Under the pieces are notes generated by a model. That model had not been told where the DNA came from. It saw only the letters and a program-made list of their open reading frames with translations, and made no database searches. Below, one piece after another: positions 8,580 to 18,591 of a stretch of 51,193 nt of DNA. Numbering within the stretch: position 1 is the first letter of the stretch; each line of letters begins with the position of its first letter. Source of the stretch: Prevotella sp. CAG:924 (GTDB lineage Bacteria; Bacteroidota; Bacteroidia; Bacteroidales; Bacteroidaceae). The position numbers and the translations under genes are program-made. The stretch is from NCBI GenBank assembly GCA_000431975.1, contig HF988608.1:1-51193 (forward strand), read 5' to 3'.

Positions 8580-9060
8580 TACTGTATTTTTTATCCTATA
8601 CTCTATCAACTATGTTACATTACGGCACAGACATCACTTTGTATAACAAGTGCAAAGACAATGTCTGATGGCCAATCATCATACGAAATTCCCACATTCA
8701 TATATGCGCAGGCCTCACAACAGATAACAACCTCAAAAATGGAAAAGGTATAAATATTACCTTTGTGCCGCAATTCAAACCTCAAACAATGAGACTTAAG
8801 CCTTACGCGAATACAAATTTCGGAATTAATTTTTTAACAGACAAGTAATAGGGCAAGTTTCTCAGGCCGGATGAGTGAAAACCTGACTGATAAAGGTCTG
8901 CCACACTATATGCAAACAAAATACGCACAAGAAACGAATGTACTCCCTGCGCTGCCGGAACTCAAGGAATGCAAAACTAGACGAGAAAGACAAAAGTACA
9001 GTAGCAGAAGTCTCTCTCTCCGACCTTCACGCTACCTCCGTCAGAGCTTTACAAACAAAA
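8580..9060. other. Intergenic stretch, no convincing gene
   Basis: About 480 bases between the flavin reductase start and the rpoC terminator. A frame at 8871-9119 (plus, 82 codons) runs through the rpoC terminator hairpin and has no family likeness, so it is not called. TACCTTTG at 8758-8765 (plus) matches a -7 box but leads to no recognisable gene. Confidence 0.5.
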
Positions 9061-9096
9061 TGAAAAGAGCCTGTTCCGACAATGTGGAACAGGCTC
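9050..9096 (-). terminator. Rho-independent terminator after rpoC
   Basis: Perfect 11-bp inverted repeat GAGCCTGTTCC (9067-9077) / GGAACAGGCTC (9086-9096) with an 8-base loop. On the minus strand it is followed by TTTTCATTTTG, a split U-tract. It lies 86 bases after the rpoC stop and should end the rpoBC transcript. Confidence 0.85.
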
Positions 9097-9141
9097 TCCA
9101 TACTAGAGATAGCGTCTGAAACGTCTATCTTATTTCTATCT

Positions 9142-9173
9142 GATGCCGGGCAAACAGATGTCTGCCCGGCATC
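9142..9173 (-). promoter_or_regulatory. Hairpin immediately after the rpoC stop codon
   Basis: GATGCCGGGCA (9142-9152) pairs perfectly with TGCCCGGCATC (9163-9173), loop 10 bases. It starts 9 bases after the rpoC stop on the minus strand. No U-tract follows, so it is more likely a 3' stabiliser or processing site ahead of the true terminator at 9050-9096. Confidence 0.6.
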
Positions 9174-9181
9174 ATCAGTCA

Positions 9182-12100
9182 TTAATCTTGAATCGTATGA
9201 TCGCTGTAGTCGAGCACATTCTTACGATTAGCCTCCATACGCTCATAGTCCTCTTTCGAGCCAACGATGAGCTTCTGCCACTGACGCAGGCCAGTACCGG
9301 CGGGAATGAGGTGACCGCAGATCACGTTCTCCTTCATACCCTCGAGATAGTCGACCTTGCCACGGATGGCAGCCTCGTTGAGTACCTTCGTCGTCTCCTG
9401 GAAAGAAGCAGCCGACATGAAGCTCTTCGTACCAAGGGCAGCGCGGGTGATACCCTGCAGCACCTGAGTAGAGGTGGCTGCCACAGCATCGCGTACCTGA
9501 ACGGGACGGAGATCACGACGCTTCAAAGAAGAGTTCTCATCACGGAGCTTGCGCACCGTAACGATCTGACCCTTTTGCAGCTGATCAGAGTCACCGGCAT
9601 CGACAACAACCTTCTTACCCCAGATACGGTCGTTCTCGGCTGCGAAGTCGAGCTTGTCGACCAGCTCCTGCTCGAGGAATGTGGTATCGCCCGGATCGTC
9701 GATACGCACGCGGCGCATCATCTGACGGACAATGATCTCGAAATGCTTGTCGTTGATCTTCACACCCTGCAGGCGGTACACATCCTGTACCTCGTTGACG
9801 ATGTATTCCTGAACGGCGGTAGGACCCTTGATGGCAAGAATGTCACTCGGCGTGATCTGACCATCGGACAGCGGCGTACCGGCACGCACGGCATCGTGCT
9901 CCTGTACCAGAATCTGCTTCGAGAGACTAACCATATACTTGCGCTGATCGCCAGTCTTAGACGTAACGATAATCTCACGGTTACCACGCTTCACATTACC
10001 CATCGTCACCTCACCGTCGATCTCAGATACGACTGCAGGGTTGCTCGGGTTACGAGCCTCGAAGAGCTCCGTCACACGGGGAAGACCACCCGTGATATCA
10101 CCGGCACCTCCTACGGCACGTGGAATCTTCACAAGTGTCTCACCGGTAGAAACATTCATACCGTCCTCTACAGCCAGGTGACCACCTACAGGCAGGTTGT
10201 AAGTACCAATAACCTCTTCGTTCTCATTCAAGATATCCACTGTAGGAACGAGTGTATGGTCACGCGAGTCAGTGATGATGCGTTCCGTCATACCCGTTGC
10301 CTCATCAGTCTCAGCCTTGAAGGTAGAGCCTTCGATAACATCGTGGAAACGGAGCTTACCGGCATATTCCGTAACGATCACAGCGTTGAAGGGGTCCCAC
10401 TTGGCAATGACATCACCCTTCTTTACCATATCGCCCGTCTTGTAGTATAAAGAACTACCATACGGTACGTTGAGCGTTGACAGTACGATATTTGTATTGG
10501 AATCGACAAAACGAACCTCAGCCAGACGGCTGACTACCATCTTGCACTTGCGATCCTTCTCACCGTCATTCTCTACGAAGTCAACTGTACGCAGCTCGTC
10601 AAACTCCAGCTTAGCATCGTTCTTGGCAACGATGCTGGCATTAGCGGCAGCATTACCGGCCACACCACCGGCGTGGAAGGTACGGAGGGTCAGCTGTGTA
10701 CCCGGCTCACCGATAGCCTGTGCAGCAATCACACCGACAGCCTCACCGAGCTGTACCATACGTGCAGTAGCCAGGTTGCGGCCGTAGCACTTCATGCAGA
10801 CTCCCTTCTTGCTCTCGCAAGTAAGCACAGAACGGATCTCGACCATCTCGATGGGTGACTCCTCAATCTCATGAGCAGCAGCTTCCTTGATCTCCTCACC
10901 GGCAGCCACGATAAGCTTACCTGTAGTAGGATGAATCACGTCGTGTACAGATACACGGCCAAGGATACGCTCCTCGAGGGTTGAAATCACCTCATCGCCA
11001 TTCTTCAAAGCACGGCACTCAAGACCTCGCAGCGTACCACAATCCTCCTGTGTGATGATCACATCGTGTGACACGTCCACCAATCGGCGGGTAAGATATC
11101 CGGCATCGGCCGTCTTCATAGCCGTATCAGCAAGTCCCTTACGGGCACCGTGTGAAGCGATAAAGTACTCCTGCACGGACATACCCTCCTTAAAGTTGGA
11201 GAGGATAGGGTTCTCAATGATCTGTGCACCCTCGGCACCAGCCTTCTGAGGCTTTGCCATCAGTCCTCGCATACCAGCAAGCTGGGCGATCTGGTCGGCA
11301 GAACCACGGGCTCCGGAGTCGAGCATCATGTACACAGCGTTGAAGCCCTGGTCGGCTTCGGTCATATGCTTCATCACGGCATTTTTCAGATTCGAGTTTA
11401 CGTGTGTCCACGCATCGATAACCTGATTGTAACGCTCCTTGTCTGTGATGAAACCCATATCATAGTTATCTGTGATCTGGTTTACCTCATCCTGACCCTT
11501 CTGTACGATCTCACGCTTCTCCTCAGGAACAATGATATCGTCAAGGTTAAAGGACAGACCAGCCACATAAGACATATGGTAACCAAGGTTCTTGATACCA
11601 TCGAGGAATGAGCAGGCACGGGCCATACCCACAGCCTTAATAACGTTGGCGATCAGACCACGAAGAGACTTCTTAGAAATAACGCCGTTGAAGAATCCGA
11701 TCTCACTGGGGATGATCTCATTGACAATCACACGTCCTACGGTTGTCTCAACGATGTGACGAATCGGCTGACCGTTTTCATCAAGGTCGTCCACCATACA
11801 CTTCACCTGTGCGTGAAGGTCACAACGTCCTTCGTTCTGCGCGATAATAGCTTCCTCAGGTCCATAGAATGTGAGACCCTCACCCTTGGCTCCGGGACGC
11901 ACCTTCGTGATATAATACAGACCGAGCACCATATCCTGTGAAGGTACAGTGATAGGAGCACCGTTGGCAGGGTTCAGAATATTGTGGCTCTGAAGCATCA
12001 GTATCTGAGCCTCGAGTACAGCCTCATTGCTCAAAGGAAGATGGACAGCCATCTGGTCACCGTCGAAGTCGGCATTGAAAGCGGTACAAGCAAGTGGGTG

Positions 12101-13519
12101 AAGCTGGATGGCCTTACCCTCGATGAGCTTAGGCTGGAAAGCCTGGATACCCAGACGGTGAAGCGTAGGAGCACGGTTCAACAGTACAGGGTGGCCTTTC
12201 ATCACGTTCTCCAGAATATCCCAGATTACGGGCTCACGACGGTCGACGATCTTCTTGGCACTCTTTACGGTCTTCACAATGCCACGCTCAATCAGCTTAC
12301 GGATGATGAACGGCTTATACAACTCGGCAGCCATCAGCTTCGGCAGACCGCACTCACCCATCTTCAGCTCAGGGCCGACAACGATCACCGAACGTGCGGA
12401 ATAGTCGACACGCTTACCCAACAGATTCTGGCGGAAACGTCCCTGCTTACCCTTCAAAGAATCAGAGAGAGACTTTAAAGGACGGTTGCTCTCGCTCTTC
12501 ACGGCACTGGCCTTACGGCTGTTGTCAAAGAGAGAGTCGACAGCCTCCTGCAGCATACGCTTCTCGTTACGCAAGATCACCTCAGGTGCCTTGATCTCCA
12601 TGAGTCGCTTCAGACGATTGTTACGAATGATCACACGACGATAAAGATCGTTGAGGTCGGACGTTGCAAAACGACCACCGTCCAAAGGAACCAACGGGCG
12701 AAGCTCGGGCGGAATAACAGGAATGATCTTCAGAATCATCCATTCGGGCTTGTTCACCTCGCGAGAGCCGCGGAAAGCCTCTACCACCTGCAGACGCTTC
12801 AAGGCCTCTGTCTTACGCATCTGTGACTCGTCATTGTTGGCGCGGTCACGAAGCTCATAACTCAGTTTGTCGAGATCAAGGTTGTGCAACAGATCGAGCA
12901 CAGCCTCAGCACCCATCTTGGCAATGAACTTATTGGGATCGCTGTCGTCGAGATCATCATTGTTCTCGGGCAGTATGTTGTCGATGATATTAATATATTC
13001 GTCCTCCGTAAGAAGATCCAGACGGGAAGAGCCATTGAGGGGCTTGCCCGGCTCGTTGGGATCTTCCTTATCTGCAAGCATACCCGGCTGGATAACGATA
13101 TACTTCTCATAGTAGATCACCGAGTCGAGCTTCTTTGTAGGAAGACCGAGCAGATAACCGATCTTGTTAGGCAGCGAACGGAAATACCAGATGTGAGCCA
13201 CAGGCACAACGAGCTCGATGTGACCGGAACGCTCACGACGTACCTTCTTTTCCGTCACCTCCACACCGCATCGGTCACAGGTGATACCCTTGTAGCGGAT
13301 ACGCTTATATTTACCGCAAGAGCACTCATAGTCCTTCGTAGGACCGAAGATGCGCTCACAGAACAGTCCGTCACGCTCGGGCTTGTACGTGCGGTAGTTG
13401 ATGGTCTCAGGCTTGGTGACCTCACCATACGAATTTTCCTTGATCTCCTCGGGCGAAGCAAGAGAGATGGTAATCTTCGTGAAATTAGTCTTTACCTTAT
13501 TATCTTTTTTGAAAGCCAT
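9182..13519 (-). CDS. rpoC: DNA-directed RNA polymerase subunit beta'
   Basis: A full-length 1445-residue catalytic subunit of RNA polymerase. The N-terminal zinc ribbon reads CSCGKYKRIRYKG then CDRCGVEV. The active-site loop NADFDGDQMAVH, near residue 490, binds the catalytic magnesium. The second zinc site is split across CGTLRGLECR and CESKKGVCMKCYGRN. The trigger loop and bridge helix region is intact (GARGSADQIAQLAGMRGLM). It follows rpoB after 87 bases and is co-transcribed with it; two hairpins follow the gene. Large frames on the opposite strand here, such as 9143-10450, are shadows. Confidence 0.99.
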   Translation of the reverse strand: MAFKKDNKVKTNFTKITISLASPEEIKENSYGEVTKPETINYRTYKPERDGLFCERIFGPTKDYECSCGKYKRIRYKGITCDRCGVEVTEKKVRRERSGHIELVVPVAHIWYFRSLPNKIGYLLGLPTKKLDSVIYYEKYIVIQPGMLADKEDPNEPGKPLNGSSRLDLLTEDEYINIIDNILPENNDDLDDSDPNKFIAKMGAEAVLDLLHNLDLDKLSYELRDRANNDESQMRKTEALKRLQVVEAFRGSREVNKPEWMILKIIPVIPPELRPLVPLDGGRFATSDLNDLYRRVIIRNNRLKRLMEIKAPEVILRNEKRMLQEAVDSLFDNSRKASAVKSESNRPLKSLSDSLKGKQGRFRQNLLGKRVDYSARSVIVVGPELKMGECGLPKLMAAELYKPFIIRKLIERGIVKTVKSAKKIVDRREPVIWDILENVMKGHPVLLNRAPTLHRLGIQAFQPKLIEGKAIQLHPLACTAFNADFDGDQMAVHLPLSNEAVLEAQILMLQSHNILNPANGAPITVPSQDMVLGLYYITKVRPGAKGEGLTFYGPEEAIIAQNEGRCDLHAQVKCMVDDLDENGQPIRHIVETTVGRVIVNEIIPSEIGFFNGVISKKSLRGLIANVIKAVGMARACSFLDGIKNLGYHMSYVAGLSFNLDDIIVPEEKREIVQKGQDEVNQITDNYDMGFITDKERYNQVIDAWTHVNSNLKNAVMKHMTEADQGFNAVYMMLDSGARGSADQIAQLAGMRGLMAKPQKAGAEGAQIIENPILSNFKEGMSVQEYFIASHGARKGLADTAMKTADAGYLTRRLVDVSHDVIITQEDCGTLRGLECRALKNGDEVISTLEERILGRVSVHDVIHPTTGKLIVAAGEEIKEAAAHEIEESPIEMVEIRSVLTCESKKGVCMKCYGRNLATARMVQLGEAVGVIAAQAIGEPGTQLTLRTFHAGGVAGNAAANASIVAKNDAKLEFDELRTVDFVENDGEKDRKCKMVVSRLAEVRFVDSNTNIVLSTLNVPYGSSLYYKTGDMVKKGDVIAKWDPFNAVIVTEYAGKLRFHDVIEGSTFKAETDEATGMTERIITDSRDHTLVPTVDILNENEEVIGTYNLPVGGHLAVEDGMNVSTGETLVKIPRAVGGAGDITGGLPRVTELFEARNPSNPAVVSEIDGEVTMGNVKRGNREIIVTSKTGDQRKYMVSLSKQILVQEHDAVRAGTPLSDGQITPSDILAIKGPTAVQEYIVNEVQDVYRLQGVKINDKHFEIIVRQMMRRVRIDDPGDTTFLEQELVDKLDFAAENDRIWGKKVVVDAGDSDQLQKGQIVTVRKLRDENSSLKRRDLRPVQVRDAVAATSTQVLQGITRAALGTKSFMSAASFQETTKVLNEAAIRGKVDYLEGMKENVICGHLIPAGTGLRQWQKLIVGSKEDYERMEANRKNVLDYSDHTIQD

Positions 13520-13562
13520 ATTGCTATGAATTATAACTGTGAAAAACGATACCGTAGCCTCT

Positions 13563-13583
13563 CCACCCTCTATGAAAGGGTGG
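13563..13583 (-). promoter_or_regulatory. Hairpin between rpoB and rpoC
   Basis: CCACCCT (13563-13569) pairs with AGGGTGG (13577-13583), loop 7 bases, in the 87-base rpoB-rpoC spacer. No U-tract follows, so it probably shapes processing or stability rather than ending transcription. Confidence 0.5.
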
Positions 13584-13606
13584 AAGAGTCTTGGCAGCAG
13601 CGGTTA

Positions 13607-16600
13607 TCAGTCAAGCTTGATGCTCAGACCTAAGCCGCGGAGCTCATGGAGCAACACGTTAAGTGACTCTGGGATGCCCGGCGTAGGCATAGGATCACCC
13701 TTAACGATGTCCTCATAAGCCTTGCTACGGCCGGTAACGTCATCACTCTTGATGGTGAGCACCTCCTGCAGCACATGGCTGGCGCCGAATGCCTCAAGGG
13801 CCCACACCTCCATCTCTCCGAAACGCTGGCCACCAAACTGCGCCTTTCCGCCAAGCGGCTGCTGCGTGATGAGAGAGTACGGACCGATAGAACGGGCATG
13901 CATCTTGTCCTCCACCATATGACCGAGCTTAAGGAAGTAGGTGATACCTACCGTAGCCGGCTGGTCGAAACGCTCACCCGTCTCACCGTCATAGATGTAA
14001 GTAGAGCAGAGATTGGGCAGACCTGCCTTGTCGGTCCATTCCTTCAAATCGGCAAGTTTAGCACCATCGAAGATAGGTGTTGCGAACTTCACGCCGAGTT
14101 TCTGACCGGCAGCACCGAGAATTGCCTCGAAAATCTGTCCCAGGTTCATACGTGAAGGCACACCCATAGGGTTAAGTACCAGGTCGACAGGACGACCATC
14201 CTCAAGGAACGGCATGTCTTCCATACGTACCACCTTCGATACGATACCCTTGTTACCATGGCGACCGGCAAGCTTATCACCAACCTGGATCTTACGCTTC
14301 TTAGCGATGTACACCTTAGCCATCTTCAAGATGCCTGAGGGCAGATCGTCACCAATGGTAATGGCAAACTTACGACGGCTGAGCTCAGCCTGCATCTGCT
14401 TGTCCTTACGGATATAGTTCATAATGAGCTTCTGAATCATACCGTCGATACGGGTATCGCCGGTCCAATTAGCGCTCTGGATGCCTTCATAGTCAATATT
14501 CATCAGCGTGGCAACCGTGAAGCTGCTACCCTTTGTGATGATCTCGGCATCCGTATAATCTTTCACACCAAGGCTCACCTTATCCTCGGTCAATGTCATC
14601 AGTTTGTCGACAAGCATCGACTTCAACTCCTGACCTTTGGCCTCGTACTCCTCATCGAGCTTCTGCAGGGCAATCTTGTCAAGCTTCTTCGACTCACGTG
14701 TCTTCTCGGCACGCTGGAAGAGTTTCTTGTCGATCACGATACCGCTCAGCGAAGGATTGGCCTTCAGTGAAGAATCCTTCACGTCGCCGGCCTTGTCGCC
14801 AAAGATGGCACGGAGCAACTTCTCCTCAGGAGAAGGATCGCTCTCACCCTTCGGTGAGATCTTACCGATCATGATATCACCGGGCTCCACACGGACACCG
14901 ACACGTACGATACCATTCTCATCGAGATCCTTGGTAGCCTCCTCGCTGACATTAGGAATATCGCTGGTGAACACCTCCATACCGCGCTTCGTCTCACGTA
15001 CATCGAGCGAATACTCATCAACGTGAACAGAAGTGAGCACGTCATCGCGTACCATGCGCTCCGAAATCACCACAGCATCCTCATAGTTATAACCCTTCCA
15101 AGGCATATAAGCTACAAGCAGGTTGCGACCCAAAGCGAGCTCGCCATTCTCAGTAGCATAACCCTCTGTGAGGATATCGCCCCTCTTCACACGCTGGCCC
15201 TTGTTGCAGATAGGACGCAGGTCGATGGTCATGTTCTGGTTGGTACGGCGGAATTTAGGAATGCGATACTCCTTCAGTACCGGCTCAAAGCTAACAAACT
15301 CCTCGTCTTCTGTGCGGTCATAGAGGATACGGATAGTTGTAGCGTCAACATAATCAATCACACCATCACCCTCGGCTGTAATCATCGTACGGCTGTCCTC
15401 GCATACCTGCTTCTCCAAACCTGTACCGACGATAGGAGCCTCATTATGAAGCAAAGGCACGGCCTGACGCATCATGTTACATCCCATCAATGCGCGGTGA
15501 CCATCGTCATGCTCCAAGAAAGGAATCAGACCGGCACTCACAGAAGCAATCTGCTGAGGTGACACATCCATATAATTGAGAGACTCGTTCGTAGGAGCCA
15601 CTACAGGGAAATCAGCATCCTCACGGGTGTGAACGGTAGGATTCACAAACGTACCATCGTCCTTCAACGGAGCATTACCTTGTGCGATCAGATGACCTTC
15701 CTCCTCCTCGGCTGTGAGATATACAACATCGTTGTTGTCAAGGTCTACATGAACACTGCCATCCTCGCCGTGAACCACCTTACGGTAAGGAGTCTCAATG
15801 AATCCGAGCTCATTGATCGTCGCATATACACAAAGCGAAGAAATCAGTCCGATGTTAGGACCCTCAGGAGACTCAATAGGACAGAGACGACCATAATGAG
15901 TATAGTGTACGTCACGAACCTCGAATCCGGCACGCTCGCGTGACAGACCGCCAGGACCCAGGGCAGAAAGACGACGCTTGTGCGTCACCTCGGCCAGAGG
16001 ATTGGTCTGATCCATGAACTGTGACAGCGGGTTGGTTCCGAAGAACGAGTTAATGACGCTTGAAATTGTCTTGGCATTAATCAGGTCGATCGGCTTGAAC
16101 ACCTCGTTGTCGCGTACGTTCATACGCTCACGGATCGTACGGCTCATACGTGCCAGACCGATGGCAAACTGATTAGAGAGCTGCTCTCCCACCGTACGTA
16201 CACGACGGTTGGACAAGTGGTCGATATCATCCACGGTAGCCTGAGAGTTAATCAGGTTGATCAGATACTTGATGATGGCGATGATATCATCCTTTGTCAA
16301 GACACGGACATCAGAGTCGATGTCCAGACCGAGCTTCTTATTGATACGATAGCGGCCCACCTCACCGAGATCATAACGCTTGTCGGAGAAGAACAGGTTG
16401 TTGAACACCTCACGTGCACTGGCATCATCCACGGGATCTGCGTTGCGCAACTGACGATAGATATAAGTCACAGCCTCGTTCTCTGAGTTTGACGGATCCT
16501 TCGCCAAGGTGTTGAAGATGATAGAATATTTATTAGCGGCCTCAGCATCCTTATGTACCAACACTGTCTGAGCACCACTATCCAGGATCTCGTCGTAATT

Positions 16601-17437
16601 GTCCTCTGTGATCTCGGTCTCACGCTCGAGCACCACCTCAGTACGCTCGGAGCTTACGACCTCACCGGTATCCTCATCAACGAAATCCTCAGTCCACTGC
16701 TTCAGCACACGGGCGGCAAGCTGTTTGCCAATCAGCTCACGACGATTCTTCTCGCATACCTCTATCTCCTCTGCCAAGTCGAAGATCTGCAGGATATCCT
16801 TATCTGTCTCATAGCCGATAGCGCGGAGCATCGTTGTGACAGGCAACTTCTTCTTTCTGTCAATGTAGGCATACATCACATTGTTGATGTCCGTAGCGAA
16901 CTCAATCCATGAGCCTTTGAACGGAATGATACGTGCTGAATAAAGCATCGTACCATTGGCATGCTGTCCCTGGCCAAAGAATACACCGGGCGAACGGTGC
17001 AACTGAGCCACAACAACACGCTCGGCACCGTTGATAACAAAAGTACCGTTCGAGGTCATATAAGGGATCGTTCCCAAGAACACATCCTGTGTGATCGTCT
17101 CGAAATCCTCGTGATCAGGATCCGTGCAATACAGTTTGAGCTTGGCTTTCAAAGGAACACTATAAGTCAGTCCGCGCTCCAGACATTCGTCGATGGTATA
17201 GCGGGGCGGATCAATAAAGTAGTCCAGGAACTCAAGAACGAAATTATTACGTGTATCGGTGATAGGGAAGTTCTCAGAGAACACCTTATACAGACCGTCA
17301 TTCTTGCGTTCCTCAGGCGGAGTATCCAACTGCAGGAAGTCACGGAACGACTTCAACTGAACGTCAAGGAAATCCGGATAGGGATACGGATTAGGGACGC
17401 TTGCAAAATTGATTCTGTTATTAATAAGTTTCGACAT
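13607..17437 (-). CDS. rpoB: DNA-directed RNA polymerase subunit beta
   Basis: A 1276-residue beta subunit. The rifampicin-binding region is present with the usual sensitive-type residues (LSQFMDQTNPLAEVTHKRR, then LSALGPGG), followed by the universal RDVHYTHYGRLCPIESPEG. The C-terminal part has the conserved GGKAQFGGQRFGEMEVWALE and KSDDVTGR motifs. The start at 17435-17437 gives the normal MSKLINNRINFAS N-terminus. The 176-base spacer to rplL contains a terminator-like attenuator and no promoter of its own that I can see, so expression should depend on read-through from rplKAJL. Confidence 0.99.
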   Translation of the reverse strand: MSKLINNRINFASVPNPYPYPDFLDVQLKSFRDFLQLDTPPEERKNDGLYKVFSENFPITDTRNNFVLEFLDYFIDPPRYTIDECLERGLTYSVPLKAKLKLYCTDPDHEDFETITQDVFLGTIPYMTSNGTFVINGAERVVVAQLHRSPGVFFGQGQHANGTMLYSARIIPFKGSWIEFATDINNVMYAYIDRKKKLPVTTMLRAIGYETDKDILQIFDLAEEIEVCEKNRRELIGKQLAARVLKQWTEDFVDEDTGEVVSSERTEVVLERETEITEDNYDEILDSGAQTVLVHKDAEAANKYSIIFNTLAKDPSNSENEAVTYIYRQLRNADPVDDASAREVFNNLFFSDKRYDLGEVGRYRINKKLGLDIDSDVRVLTKDDIIAIIKYLINLINSQATVDDIDHLSNRRVRTVGEQLSNQFAIGLARMSRTIRERMNVRDNEVFKPIDLINAKTISSVINSFFGTNPLSQFMDQTNPLAEVTHKRRLSALGPGGLSRERAGFEVRDVHYTHYGRLCPIESPEGPNIGLISSLCVYATINELGFIETPYRKVVHGEDGSVHVDLDNNDVVYLTAEEEEGHLIAQGNAPLKDDGTFVNPTVHTREDADFPVVAPTNESLNYMDVSPQQIASVSAGLIPFLEHDDGHRALMGCNMMRQAVPLLHNEAPIVGTGLEKQVCEDSRTMITAEGDGVIDYVDATTIRILYDRTEDEEFVSFEPVLKEYRIPKFRRTNQNMTIDLRPICNKGQRVKRGDILTEGYATENGELALGRNLLVAYMPWKGYNYEDAVVISERMVRDDVLTSVHVDEYSLDVRETKRGMEVFTSDIPNVSEEATKDLDENGIVRVGVRVEPGDIMIGKISPKGESDPSPEEKLLRAIFGDKAGDVKDSSLKANPSLSGIVIDKKLFQRAEKTRESKKLDKIALQKLDEEYEAKGQELKSMLVDKLMTLTEDKVSLGVKDYTDAEIITKGSSFTVATLMNIDYEGIQSANWTGDTRIDGMIQKLIMNYIRKDKQMQAELSRRKFAITIGDDLPSGILKMAKVYIAKKRKIQVGDKLAGRHGNKGIVSKVVRMEDMPFLEDGRPVDLVLNPMGVPSRMNLGQIFEAILGAAGQKLGVKFATPIFDGAKLADLKEWTDKAGLPNLCSTYIYDGETGERFDQPATVGITYFLKLGHMVEDKMHARSIGPYSLITQQPLGGKAQFGGQRFGEMEVWALEAFGASHVLQEVLTIKSDDVTGRSKAYEDIVKGDPMPTPGIPESLNVLLHELRGLGLSIKLD

Positions 17438-17544
17438 AAGGGATAAAGAATAATACCGGATGATTCCCGATGGGAAGGAAAAGAGGGTGCTGTCCTCTAT
17501 GAAGAATAAACTCGAAAAAAGGAAGAAATACCTCTGAAAGACAC

Positions 17545-17582
17545 AAAAAGGTTAGGACTCACCGACTGGGCAAATCCTAACC
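17545..17582 (-). terminator. Attenuator between rplL and rpoB
   Basis: GGTTAGGA (17550-17557) pairs with TCCTAACC (17575-17582); on the minus strand the stem is followed by TTTTTG. It lies 31 bases after the rplL stop. In E. coli an rplL-rpoB attenuator lets only part of the transcripts continue into rpoBC; this hairpin has the right place and form for the same job. Confidence 0.7.
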
Positions 17583-17613
17583 ATATTGTTTATTTGAGTT
17601 GAGGGAAGCTCAA

Positions 17614-17991
17614 TTACTTGAGCTCAACCTTAGCACCAGCTTCCTCGATAGCCTTCTTCAGGTTCTCAGCCTCGTCCTTAGACAGACCTTCCTTGATGGT
17701 AGCAGGAGCGCTCTCTACGAGAGTCTTAGCCTCCTTCAGACCGAGACCACAAGCCTCCTTAACGGCCTTAACCACCTGCAGCTTGGTAGCGCCAACCTCA
17801 GTGAGGACTACGTCGAATGCAGTCTTCTCCTCAGCAGCAGCATCACCGCCAGCAGCGGGACCAGCAGCAACAGCAACAGCTGCAGCAGCAGGCTCAATAC
17901 CATACTCGTCCTTCAGGACCTGTGCCAACTCATTTACTTCCTTTACAGTAAGATTTACTAACTCTTCTGCAATAGCTTTAATATCTGCCAT
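17614..17991 (-). CDS. rplL: 50S ribosomal protein L7/L12
   Basis: A 125-residue stalk protein of the large subunit, present in multiple copies per ribosome and used to recruit translation factors. It has the N-terminal dimerisation helices (AEELVNLTVKEVNELAQVLK), an Ala/Gly-rich hinge near residues 35-55 and the C-terminal domain ending in GLSKDEAENLKKAIEEAGAK. It follows rplJ by 57 bases; L10 and L7/L12 form the stalk complex together. Codon use is strongly biased, as expected. Confidence 0.99.
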   Translation of the reverse strand: MADIKAIAEELVNLTVKEVNELAQVLKDEYGIEPAAAAVAVAAGPAAGGDAAAEEKTAFDVVLTEVGATKLQVVKAVKEACGLGLKEAKTLVESAPATIKEGLSKDEAENLKKAIEEAGAKVELK

Positions 17992-18048
17992 TTTATTCTA
18001 ACTTTTAATTATTCGTTATTGAAATTGTTTTGTGACTTTTATGATTTT

Positions 18049-18573
18049 TTACTCAGGACGCTCGCCTAAAGTCTTCAGCACACCATGAATAGTGCTTGCG
18101 CCTGACTGGAGGGCAGAAACAACGTTCTTTGCAGGCGACTGCAACAGAGCGATAACCTCTGCGATCAGTTCGTTCTTGCTCTTCAGGGCTGCCAACTCAC
18201 CAAGCTTATCAGCACCTACGAAGATGCCTTCCTCAGCATAAGCAGCTTTCAGGGCAGGAACACCAGCCTTCTCGTAATCCTTGTCCTTCAGGATCTTGGC
18301 GGGAACATTTGCCACGTTGCAGAACAACACAGCAGTAGAACCCTTCAACGAACCATAAAGTTCAGAGAAATCAACATCAGAAGCCTCGAAAGCCTTGTGG
18401 AGAAGAGAATTCTTCACAACGACCATCTTCACATCCTGCTTAAAGCACTTGCGGCGAAGCGCACTAGTAGCCTCAGCATTCATACCGGTCACATCGACCA
18501 GATAGAAATGAGCATACTGCTTCAGCTTCTCGCCAAGCTCTACAATGATAGTATCTTTTACTTCTTTCTTCAT
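18049..18573 (-). CDS. rplJ: 50S ribosomal protein L10
   Basis: A 174-residue stalk base protein that anchors L7/L12 dimers on 23S rRNA. Family marks are FYLVDVTGMNAEATSALRRK near the N-terminus and VVVKNSLLHKAFE. It lies 18 bases after rplA. In other bacteria L10 represses translation of its own mRNA; a leader structure for that was not identified here. Confidence 0.98.
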   Translation of the reverse strand: MKKEVKDTIIVELGEKLKQYAHFYLVDVTGMNAEATSALRRKCFKQDVKMVVVKNSLLHKAFEASDVDFSELYGSLKGSTAVLFCNVANVPAKILKDKDYEKAGVPALKAAYAEEGIFVGADKLGELAALKSKNELIAEVIALLQSPAKNVVSALQSGASTIHGVLKTLGERPE

Positions 18574-18591
18574 GTTTCCAATCTTTTAGAG

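Noticed and set aside
8871..9119. Plus-strand frame of 82 codons before rpoC terminator
   Set aside because: It crosses the terminator hairpin and reads as non-protein composition.
9143..10450. Large plus-strand frame of 435 codons opposite rpoC
   Set aside because: It mirrors the strongly biased codons of rpoC and has an odd composition (rich in Leu, Thr, His, Arg). The same happens opposite tuf (20986-21972) and rpoB.
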